A stretch of 64,000 nucleotides of DNA, taken from assembly GCA_018105865.1 (NCBI GenBank), contig CM030862.1, positions 6,864,479 to 6,928,478 of the forward strand, in the 5' to 3' direction. Within the stretch, counting starts at the first letter, position 1. Each line of letters begins with the position of its first letter. A model generated the notes under the pieces. It was not told the DNA's origin, made no database searches, and worked only from the letters and a program-made list of their open reading frames with translations. This DNA is from Metaphire vulgaris. Its lineage: Eukaryota > Annelida > Clitellata > Crassiclitellata > Megascolecidae. Shown piece after piece: positions 46,301 to 58,300 of the stretch. The translations under genes and the position numbers were made by a program.

Positions 46301-49300
46301 GATCCGATGGATCGATAAACTCCGCCGGGACAGCAACAACACTCCTCCCGCTACACTGTGGCGTCATACCATCCTTCGTGGCCACGATTCTGAGGCAACG
46401 CAACGGCCCTCCGCTGGCTACGCGAATGGTGAATGTACGGCCACGAGTGATGCGCTACCCGTATTTGGATGGTATTGAATATAAGCATGTGATATAACGT
46501 ACCTCGGATATTATACGTACTCTATTTTACAGACTCGTTAAGTAGGCCTACTACGTTGAAACGAAGTTCTACTGTACTTACTACTACTGTACTTAAAAGA
46601 CATCTCAATTCGAAATTGACTGAGAAAATTCAATTCAAATAGGTCTATTAAATCTTGGATTGAAGAAATGCACGATTTAACAACTAATTGCTTGGATTAG
46701 GCCTAATTCATTGAGGTAAACTGCATTACACCATTACTCACGGAATTGCCTTCAGGCGTCCGTCGTTATAAGCAGTTCGGAATACGCTACCGATGCCGCC
46801 GGCGTTAACCGAGCCCTTTATTACGATGGCTAAGACGCTGACGAGGATAATCAGCATTTGAATCGCGTCTACCCATATGACACCCTTTAATCCACCCTAA
46901 AAATCAAATCGAAAGATCGTTAACCAGTACCATCCAAAGAAGACAGAGGAACTGGATTGGACATGTAGCCTACTAAGAGGAGAATCATTACTCAGAACAG
47001 TAATTGAGGGAAGTAGATCAGGAAGAAAGACAAAAGGAAGACCAAGGAGGATGCTATTGGACTGGATGATGAAAACAGATGCACAGCGTCACAAGACCTA
47101 TGCAGAAATCAAAGAAGAAGCAAGACGCAGAGAGGAATGGAAACAATGGAGCCCTGAACCTCAGTGACGTAGCAAGCTTATGCAAAATGGGGATGTTAAC
47201 TGGAGGCACTATGCAGCTGAACACTGAAGCCGCGGTCGACACTACTCCTCCTTCAACCAAAAGTCAACGGATAAACATCAATTGTGTTGGTCACAATTTT
47301 TGAAGTGGGGTCGTATGAACAACCCCAAACAACTCCGTGGATACGCCACTGCTGAACCTGTCCCAAGAACAAAGAACATGATGATGAAAATCAAATATCA
47401 TTCACCAAAGTCATTGGCAGCGGCACGGGGAGGGTCGGGCCTCCTTTTCCATAGTTGTAATAAACGTTTTCTAAGGTTTTTTTAAATTTTCCCACGTTTT
47501 TCTTTTTACATCTATTCCCTTTTCTGCATGGAGCTGATCGTGGAATTTGCACAAAACTGTTGAGAAATTTGAGGATTAATGGGACGTTTGAAAAGAATAC
47601 ACGAATGTGCGAAAAACTCTTTGACGGCCCTTATTGCTCGTCGTAGACTTTTTACCCGAAATTGCCGATGTGCCCTCCAATGGCGGTTCCAAGAATTCTT
47701 GGTGGGGGCTGCAATGAATTTCTAGGAAGTTGGTGGGGGATGCAACGAAATCCCGGAAAAGGTCGACAAGCAAGAAAGGTAATCAGCAGTGTTGTGTTTT
47801 ATTTTGGGGTCGTCCATAAATGACGTAACGCGATTTTGGCACTTTTTTGACTCCTCCCTACGTAACGTGACGTAACAAAACGTCAGACCCCCTAAAATAT
47901 GACGTAACAACGGGCCGACCCCCTATTTTTGTCTTCAGAAAAGTCTTGACAAGCAAAAAGGTCATCCTTGTATTCTTTCCTCTCGAAAAACCCTGACAAG
48001 CAAAAAAGGTTAAAATTCATCACTTGAATTTTTATTGCGTTACGTCACATTTACGGACCCCCCCGTCGTCACACCTCATAAAAATGGCCGGACTCCCTCT
48101 CTAACCGCGTTAGGTAATTTATGGACGACTCCTTTGGCCAGTAAATAATGAAATCATTCTTGACGAAAAAGGCTGGCAAGCAAAAAGTCATCAGCCCAAA
48201 TTGCGCTAGTCCCAGCCCAAATGTGGACCCGACCCCCCCCCCGTGCCATTCTCGTGGCTACGCTAATGCCATATATTGCCTAACTATTGAATAATATCTA
48301 CGACCTAGATAACTAGAAATTGACTAGAATACCAGATATTAACCCCTTAACTGTGTATTTAACTGTAACTCATTGTAAAATGGACGGATATATCCGGGAT
48401 CCCCAGTTAAGGGGTTAAGTAGAAGTTAAGTGAGCTCACGATTGCGGTGTAAACTGTTCCGATGATTCCGACGCCTAGAATCGAAATTCCCATTGACAAT
48501 CCGGATACTAAAAACAGACTTAATCGTCAGTCATTAGGTTAATTAGATTAAAAAGTGCTTCAAATCGACTAAAATTAACAAAAGCAATCGGTGACGCAGC
48601 GTGGGTTGGCAGCGCCCGGGGGCGAGGCGAGGCGGGGCGGCGGAACAACGCCCTAACTTGTGAGCTGAAAAAGTATATGACATGAAAAAACAAAAGTTCC
48701 TCGTCCCGGTAAATCTGCTGTTTCTGTATTTTACCCTCAAGATGCCAACCCTCCCCTTGCCTCCCGGGGCGGACCACCCCCGCTGCCTTCCTACGCCACT
48801 GGAAACAGACGTTACGGTTTATAGAGAAGTAGGCCTGATTTCGAAACTCATTGAGTGCATGCATTTGATTTCAGAATTCTAAAATCTTATATAAACTTTG
48901 ACGCGTGAAACAGTAAAGTAAAGTAAAGTAAAATCTCGTGGATTTCTATAGCGCCTTGGAAAGCAGCACAACAGTAGCTGCTTATTCTTAGGCGCTCAGC
49001 CTCTCTTAAAATAGCTATAGGAAAGGTGTGGGATCAGCCAGGCAATGGTCAATATCCGAAGGGCAGTGAGGCTAGGTTGTTACAGCTATGGCGGAAATGA
49101 TTTCAGAAACAGGAAGGATTTAAGCTTAGACCTGAAGACTTGAGGAGATAGTGCGGGAATTATAGGAAATGAGGAATCAGATTTTATTGTTTGAAAGTGT
49201 CCAAGTGTGCGAAGGGAAGCTGGGATCGAGTTCCAGAGTTCAGGTGCAGCATATGAGAAGGCACGGTTGCAAATTTTCAGGGATGACTGATTTAGCGGGC

Positions 49301-52300
49301 GTGACAGAGTGAGATGAGATGACGAACGTGTGGGTCGAGGAGGCTGAGGGGTTAATAGTGATCTATGGTAGACAGGTTTTGATGACTGAAGTGAGCTATG
49401 TGTAAGTGTTATTATCTTATATTGGATACGTTCTGTTATTTTAAGCCAATGTAATGATTTTAGTATGGGTGAAATATGGGAGAATTTAGGTGACATAGTA
49501 ACAGCACGAGCTAAAGCATTTTGTATCGAAACCTTGGCTGAAGGCGACTGCTGGAGCATAAGTGATGATTCCGAGGTAGATTATCTGAAATCAAATAAAG
49601 CCTTCGTTTAATTAAAAAGATAATAATTTAGCAAAATTTCAAATTTTAGCGTAAAAATCAATGCGTTGGCTAAAGCAAAAATGTAGTTCTAAAAATAGAT
49701 TTGCATTTTCAGGAGCAAGTGCACCTTGCCCTAATATATGAGCACCGGAACCAGACCTATATATATTGCAGTTGCCCCACTAAGTAGGCCTATTAATAAC
49801 AGTGCAGCTAAGATTTCATTTGACCATTTTAAAAAATAGTTTGTATTTTTATTACTAGAACCTTAATTGCGATTTAAAATTTCTGTACTTGCAAACAAAG
49901 TAACAGATTACTTTGAGGAATTTTTACCTTTTTAAAAATTACGATTGGATATTTTATTGGAGTTGATATTTACATTCATAAGTGTCATCATCACCACCAC
50001 CACCACCACCACCACCACCATAATCATCATCATCATCACGCTCCATAGTCCATAAGGACCGTCGGAGCCAACAGTGGAGAAGTGCTCGTCCATGGTCCTT
50101 TCCTTTCTTTGGTCATTCGTATCGCAGTTCTTTATTAGTCTTTCATCTTTCATTCTGCAAATGTGCCCAAATATGAATACGCCTACTTTTCTGTCTCTGT
50201 TCTTGCCCATAACAGTCTTTGTTCGTTTTTGTGAATGGTATCATTTCTAATCATATCTTTATAACTTATTTTCAGCATTTTAAAAATGACATTCCATTTC
50301 AAATGCGTTCAGTTTTAATCTGTCTTGTTTTATTATGGTCCATATCTCACGCGTGCAGTTACAGGGTGTAAATGGGTACCATATATGCGTCCAAAATTCG
50401 CAATTTGGTGTCTGTGTTGTTTTTACTTTTCCAGATCATGTTCAAATTGACAAAACTAGTGCTTGCTATTCCAATCCGTCTTCTTATTTCATTGCTTTGG
50501 TAATTAGACTTCCTGAGTAAATAAACTGGTCAACACATTCCACCGTTTCACCATCAATATGTATTTGAATTCCATTGTTTTTAGTACTTTACTCATCACC
50601 ATCACTTTTCTTTTGCTTCTGTTAATGAGTAGCCTAGTCCATATTTTTTGCTGATTTGATATACCTCGGTGAGTTTCTTTTGCAGGTTGTCCTCGCTCTC
50701 AGCCACCAGATCAACGGCATCAGCAAATCGTAGATCATTAATTTGCTGCCCCTGTATCATTAGGCCTACATCAGCGGTTCTCAACCTTTGTAGTGCCGCG
50801 ACCCTTTTAATTCAATTCCCATGATGTGGCGACCCCCAACCAGGTCCGCCGAGAGAAATTCGGGCCCCTGCAGAATACAATTTCCTGACGACCTTTTTTT
50901 CTTTTTTTGCTTGTCAGCCTTTTTTACATCTTAAAATTAGCTGATGACCTTTTTTGCTCATCAGCCTTTTCATTCATTCATTCATTCATTCATTCATTCA
51001 TTCATTCTTGGACGATTTCTATAGCGCTGTAACAAGGCTGAGGCCCACAACAAAAGCGCTTTAACATCTCAACTATACCCCAACCCAAACAGATGCGTTT
51101 TTAAGCTCTTGATGAAGTGTTCCGGAGTATCAGCCGTGGTGACGTGATCAGGAAGAGAGTTCCACAAGATAGGGTTACCGCGTGTAAATGATCTCTCTCC
51201 AAACTTGGCAGTCTTGGAGGGAGGAGGAACCTGAAGTTTGACCCTACGACTCGAACGGAGTGACGATCTCCTATCACTGCACTGCGGTGTCTTTACAAGA
51301 GAGGCGAGATACTCCGGACAGTACGGGTCATGCAGCACTCTGTACGTAAGCCAGCATCTCTTGAACACAATCCGCTCAGGGACTCGAAGCCAATGAAGAC
51401 GATCCCTGAGAAGTGGAGTTACGTGCTCGCACCAACGACATCCGAACACGATCCTCGCTGACTGATTAAGAATAGACTGCAGGCGATCCAGTTTATTGAC
51501 CGGGAGACCCCACAACACACTATTGCAGTAATCAATCCTCGTTAGCACTAAGGCCTGAACCAAGTGAACGACACCGGATACAGGTAGATAGCGCCGGACT
51601 GATCGTATTCTTCTCAGTTGAAAGTGGCATCGCCTGATCACATCATTTAGGTACGGCTCAAATGACAGAGTACCATCAAAGAGGACCCCCAGCAGCCTCA
51701 CACACTCTGAGGGGACAATGGCAGCATCACCCATCACGAACGGTTTACGACTCACTAGCGTCCTTCTCCGAGGGGTGGTGACCCAGATAAACTCCGTTTT
51801 TCCAACATTAAGGGCCAATCGATTTTCCTCCGCCCACTTCGAGACGGCAGCCAGACACCCCAGGAACCGTTCTCGCAGCACCTCCACATCACCTGGGAGG
51901 CAAGACGAGTAAATCTGGGTGTCGTCAGCATAGCTGTGGGGCGACAGTCCAAAGGCCAAAATAATGGATCTAAGGTCAGCCGTGTAAAGAATGAAGAGTA
52001 ATGGGCCAATTACCGACCCTTCAGGGACCCCACACCCAACACTCCGCCCTACAGATAGATTCCCTCCGCACGTTACAATAACAATATTTGTGTTCCCTTG
52101 CTGGTATTCCACAATCCACAATCTTTTACATGTTAAAATGAGTAAATTTTGCGCAATAACAATAAAGGAGACAACCTTATATTTCTGAAGGTCTCCGGCG
52201 ACCCCCTGGCAAATCGTCATTCGACCCCCGTGGGGGTCGCGACCCACAGGTTGAGAACCGCTGCTTTAAAGGTTATCGAACTCCCGTTTGTGCTTATGTC

Positions 52301-55300
52301 TGCAGCATAATCTTGCTTTTTTAAAATCAGTCTGCCAATCCGTTTGAAATGTAATTGTCAACAAGGGGCCGTCCATAAATAACGTCACGCACTTAGGGGA
52401 GGGGGTTCAAACATTTGTGACGAAGTGGGACGACGGGGGAAGGGGTTTCCAGAAATGTGACGTCACATAATAATAAATATTGTTAATAATACCACAATGC
52501 TATGTTACCGCGAAGTTGAACGTATTTTTCACTTATAATTCATTTTTTAAAAAGAAGTTGAAAAAGTATCTGAATTTCGCTTAAACTATAACAATTATAA
52601 TGAGTATTTTCAAACGAACTCATTGCAATACCCGCTTCATTCAAGAAATAAGTGAATTGAAAGATTAATTTTGACATTAAAGGATGGAGGGGGCGGCTAA
52701 CGCGTTGTGACGTCATTTTTAGGGGTCTGACTTTTGTAACGACTCGTGACGAAGGGGGATGGGGAACGTCATTTATGGACGGCCCCAATCTACGCAGTTA
52801 ACTGCTCTACAGTTCTGCTAAAATTAGCTTGAAAAATCCACACTTTGAACTACTGGATCAGATTAACTTGTCTCTATTAGGCCTAAGTAAAATGTGGTAT
52901 TTTTTTATTGTACTGACTAAAAACATTTATCGACGCAATCCATTCTGATTGTTGTCACTGCACATTTTATTTGTAGACCCTAATACTAATAGGCTATTAC
53001 TGCGGGCACTAAGACTAGGTTTCTGTCTGTTGTAGGTTTATTTTTACAGTACACTGCGTCCGGAAAGAGAGAACCCTTTGATCAGGGGCGTAGCGACGGG
53101 GGTATATCGGTATATGTACCCCCCAAATCAGTCTACCTTAAAGTTTTTTACGTGATTTACATGTGGTTATATGTGGTTTATATGGTTTATGTGGTTTATA
53201 GTTAAGATTTATATCCACCCAAAATATTTATACCCTCCCAAATCAAATTTCTGGCCACGACCCCTGCCTTTGATCATTATGAAAACCAATGTCTATTATT
53301 TATAATTTTTATTCCAGATCTCATTTCAATTCTAATATAAAATTAAATTGAATATGATCTTCATTCGACATTCGAAAACATTTTGTACGTTTGTCACCAC
53401 GCTCAGTGACGTAGAAAATGACGCCAGCCAATAAATAAGCAGAACATTGTAATCTGTGACAGTTGACCGCAAAAGTTACAACCCGCTCAAAGGAGTAAAC
53501 GGATTCTAACGAAGTTTTGCTCTAATGGCACAAATAGATGTCTCTTTGTGTGTATATAAATTTTTTGTCTGCAGCCTATCGGTGCAGATTCGATGTAGTT
53601 ATTGCGATATGTTTAGGGGTTCCCTTTTTCCGAAACACTGTAGACGCATCCGTCAGAAGACGATAGGCGCCTGCACTAAGACTGGGTATAAAGCTGTATA
53701 GTGTATATAAAGATTTACAGTGTCTGTTGTGTGCTAGCTGGATTTTGGACCGTCATCACAAACTCAATGAAGAAGCACGCGACAGTAATTTTTCTAAGTT
53801 TAAGTCTACGAGGAAAGTAAACTTACCCGACTACCCAGGGTCAAGGGCGGTTCCACGTTGGGGACGACTGTAGATGCACCCCCTCACCGAGCCTTTTTTA
53901 CTTGTCAGGGTTTCAGGGGTTTACCGGTCCAAGGTATACAAAACAGAGAGCTGATGACTTTTTTGCTTGTCATGTCGTGAATGCTAGGCTAGGTTGTTTT
54001 TGCCCGTGAATGTAAGAAATTCAGCTAAAGTTTCGTATACTTGTGAAAAAGCGTCTAGTACTTTTGGCCATCAAACATGACGGGAAAGATAGGCTTGATC
54101 GCAAATAATGGATAACGATTTTGTTAAGTAAAATGCTTGTCGAAATATCACAGTTTGGTGAATGGTGTATAATGTTGTCCAATGATTTGTCCTTGACCGG
54201 AACATTGAAAGGGTCGGAGAAGGATGGGACTGGAAAACATGATGGGATGTACGCGCACACAAGGTTAGAACGTTATAGGAATATAGGCCATATAATATGT
54301 AAATGTCAGCGTCCAGCCAAGCATGTCATGTCATGTCATAATGTCGTCATCGCTACGCAACGTGGATCAGGCTTTCAAGGCATGTGAAGTTGGAAACTTG
54401 TTCTAGCAACTCCATTTGCTCAGATTTTATCTGATACTTTTGCTTTATTTGCGTTTATGTTCATATTATATTAAGTTCCGGTGTGTTCTATTCTTTTCAC
54501 GAGGTCTCGAAGGTCTTCAACTGACGTTGCCATTAGTATAGTACAGAGCCGGCGCGTGACTTTCTGGGGCCCCCTGCAATTTTTACGAACATAACGTTTT
54601 TGAAATGTCTTGACGAGCAAAAAAGGTCATCCGTATATATTTTGCCTCTTCAAATGGTCTGACGAGCAAAAACAAAACAAATACTACTTAAAAATAAGAA
54701 AAAATGAACACTCTTAAACATCCGAGGCCGGCGGGGCCCCCTGCGGCCGCAGGCTTTGCAGGCCCCACGCGCCGGCTCTGGTATAAAAGCATTTGCATAG
54801 CGGAGCTTGTTGATCAATTTTCCGCCAATCTTGAATCAGCCGTCATAGGCCCCTATCCATCTAGTGCTTTTCTCAAGATAGATCCGTTTAATGCTTAATT
54901 TCACCGAATTCACTCGAATGTTGATTAAACTGGCGCTATTTACGGACGAACTGTTGAACGATATGAATTTTAGTGCATCACAAGAGAAGCACAACGAGAT
55001 TAAAATAGTAGGACAAAACAACAGTACTGCTCATGAACGAAATTTCTTGACAGCCACACTCGGTGTCACCTACCGTACACCGTACCAGCCAAGCACTAAT
55101 TAGAAATGACGACGTGCCGATTATAAAATTTGACGTTGCCTATAGCAACGCGTCGACCAATGAGGACGCGAGAACGCGGTTACCGAGCAGACAGACCATG
55201 AGACAGACAGACAAACAGACGGGCACTTGAAAATTATGTCTTCTTATTATATAATTCTCGATGTCCGTCTGTCGCGTCTGTCCGTCCGCAACACGGCGGG

Positions 55301-58300
55301 TATTGCAAGACGCTGTTGTCATTGACAACCAAATATTGTTTAATCAAAACGGAGCGTTTAACGAAGCGTCTTAATTGCAGCTTAAACCCCGTCCCCCTTC
55401 CCTCACCCCATCCCTCTCCCAATCGCCCAGACCCTAACCCATTCCCGCCCCGGCCCCAAACCCCCTTACCCCTTCCCTTTCCCCATTCCCTTTCCCTCTC
55501 CGAATCCCCTCCCAATCCCCCCAAACTCCCGTTCCCTTCCGTCTCCCCAACCCTTTTCCCTCTCTCCATCCTTCTCCCAATCGCCCCCAAACCCCGTTCT
55601 CCTTCCGTCTCCCCAACCCTTTTCCCTCTCCCCATCCTTCTCCCAATCGCCCCGGCCCCAACCCATTCCGGCCCAGGCCCCAAACCCCGTTCCCCTTCCC
55701 TCTCCCCATCTCTTTTCCCCTCTCCTCATTCCTCTCCCAATCACCCCAGGCCCCAACACATTCCGGCCCCGGCCCCAAACCCCCCTGTTCCCTTTCCCTC
55801 TCCCATCCCTTTTCCCTCTCCCCATCCCTCCCCAATCGCCCTGGGCCCAACCCCATTCCAGCCCCAACCCATTCCCGCCCCGGCCCTAAACCCCCGTTCC
55901 TTTCCCTCTCCCTATCCCCTTCCAACTACTCATCCCTCTCCCAATCGCCCAGGCCCCAACCCATCAGCGCTCCGCCCTACCCCACCGGCCCCAAACCCCG
56001 TTTCCAAACCTACACAACGCTGCTCCGAAAACCCGTACAACCCACCTTCCTCCTCCCAAACCTCCCTTCCCTCTCCCAATGCCCTGCCCCCATTATTATA
56101 TATATATTTATTAATTCCTAGCCTCAATACCTATTTTTTATATTTAACCCCTCAAGTGGGGATTAAATTTTCAGACGTCGTCACCGTACTGGGGATTTAA
56201 TTTTTGGAAAAGCGTTCTCAGAAATGATTGCTGTAACGTTTTAAATTTGCTATATCTCAGGCTATATAGGAGCTAAAAAGATGAGGTTTGCACCATTGTT
56301 TATATTGTTTATTCCTCTTTCTAACCGTCCGTGCAAAACAAAAAAATTGGGGGTAGAGTCCACTCTACGGCCTAAAATATCACCCTCTCCCCCCGAAAAA
56401 TTTTTAAAGCCCCTAGCAAAATATTTTCAGTGGTAACCCCACTTTGGTCAGCGGCAAAGTTGTAAAGTGATGTCAGAGGAACAAAATAAACCAAAAAGTT
56501 TGAAAATCGGTCGACATTTGGCAAAGATCTATCAGTTCTATCCCGATGACCCCAATGTTTGAACATAAGTATTATCGGTGAATTTCGCGAAAGTTTTGAA
56601 GTCTGCGAAAGTTTCCAATTTTTTTTGAATTTGCTATATCTCAGGCTATATAAGAACTAAGAAGATGAGGTTTGCACCATTGTGTAGCTTTTTTATTCCT
56701 CTTTCTAACCGTCCGTGCAAAACAAAAATGCCGAGCGTTCACGAGCTTTCCGACAATCAAGTGAGAATGAGGAGCAGGCTGTTGCTCGGCGTGAAAAATC
56801 AGCACAGCAAACAAGAGAATCAAGCACTACATGTCGTTCGACACTGCCAAATCATTACACTAACGTTGACTATAACGTTTCAGAAAATTCCTGCGAATGG
56901 GCGTTAACTTGGTTGAAGGAAAATGCGGCGAGTTAAGGACAATCAATTGCGCAAAATGCTATTGCATTTGCGCAAATTCGGGTGGTAAAACAGCCAATCT
57001 CCCCCGTCATAAAATGCTATTGCATTTGCGCAAAATCGGGTGGTAGAACAGCCAATCTCCCCCCGTCATAAAATGCTATTGCATTTGCGCAAAATCGGGT
57101 GGTAGAACAGCCAATCTCCCCCGTCATTTTTGACGGGTAAACACCTAGTATAATAATAAATAAAGATAAAAGCTGTGTATTTTGGTAACGTACGATGCTG
57201 ATGGCAAAGATGAACGTACAAAGAGACCGTATAGTTTTGCTGTATCGATACTCCAGATACTAAAAGCACAACAAACATGCATGCTTAATCAGTATTCTAA
57301 AAGAAGGTCTCGGGCAAAACTAAGCCAGTATTATAATCTAATCTATTCTAATCTATCTATCTATCTAATCTAATCCAATTTTAAACTTATATAGCGCCGC
57401 TTCATAATGCATGAAAGCATGAGCCAAATCACAATCATCCAACTGTAGATATTAAACCCAAGATATCAAGCCTGACAACCAGGCAGTGGCTTCGCACAAC
57501 AGTTTTTCAGAGGGAATGCCCATTCCCGACGCCCTGATATAAATTTTACTGATTTATAACATCCTGGTCTCAAAAATTGTCTTTTAACACTCAAAAAGTG
57601 AGTCTGTCTTTTTAGCAATTAAGCTATAACATTTTAAAACTACTATAATAGTTTTCTCATTGACCAAAGTAACTGACGCAACAAGATCTTTTTGGGGTGA
57701 GGGTGGGGGGTGGGGTGGTGGTGGTGGGGAAGGTGCCTACTGCCTAGGCTTCCTCGGGCTTCCATTAAGCGACGCCTTTGCATCCAGACAGCCAACGCAT
57801 TTAGGTTCATAACTGGTTGGGTTGGTTTACTATTGCTTTTTTGTATTTAGGCCTAATTTATTATCTCAATTATTGATAACCGCTGTTCGATATGCGGATT
57901 TAACCCCCCCCCCACCTCCACCTCCACTGCTCGAGTAGACCATGGAGGCCAAGAATTTGGGCGGCAGTAGATCTATTACTTTATTTATTTTTGAATAGCC
58001 TACCACTGAAAATTGCAAAATTGTCTGCATTAACATTAATTATAAGAGCGAATAAGAAGCGCTAGACTTAATTATTCAGTTGATAATATTATTTTCATGT
58101 TCTTAGTAGTATCTAAGATCTATTTAGGATAAATTTAACCTTAAATCCTAATGGAATTTGATCAATGTGGGTCTATTTAAGTAAAATAATAATAAATTAT
58201 AATTAATTAGCAAAACAATAATTGCGACATATTGAGACAGTGGGTGGCTGGCGATCAATTTTCCTCCACCTTTTTCTTCACCAGATAACCAACGCATTTA

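Larger units (their letters stand above)
55239..57148 (+). mobile_element. Helitron-like element with C-rich array and tandem 3' ends
   Basis: Starts TCTTCTTATTATATAATTC, resembling the start of the 18-kb Helitron, and shares GGAGCGTTTAACGAAGCGTC with the 11-kb one. It then has a C-rich array (55384-56095), a duplicated ~95-bp block (56247-56341 and 56631-56726), three tandem copies of the 3' region (56953-57127), the hairpin CCCGTCATTTTTGACGGG and CTAG|T at 57145-57149. It ends 45 bp from the 66-nt transporter exon. The base before TC is G rather than A, so the start is tentative. Confidence 0.75.

Noticed and set aside
45700..46574. Full pogo-like element around the LINE fragment at 45.9-46.4 kb
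   Set aside because: Only the right end (CAGTAGAACTTCG inverted, TA flank) is clear; a matching left end was not found.
55316..56200. 294-residue Pro-rich open frame (+) and Gly/Glu/Arg-rich frames on the other strand
   Set aside because: It coincides with a C-rich tandem array inside a Helitron-like element; open frames on both strands are expected from a sequence with almost no A/T, and no domain or splice signals are present.
56665..57373. Short + strand frames next to the 66-nt exon
   Set aside because: They overlap Helitron sequence and the antisense of a real exon; no independent support.
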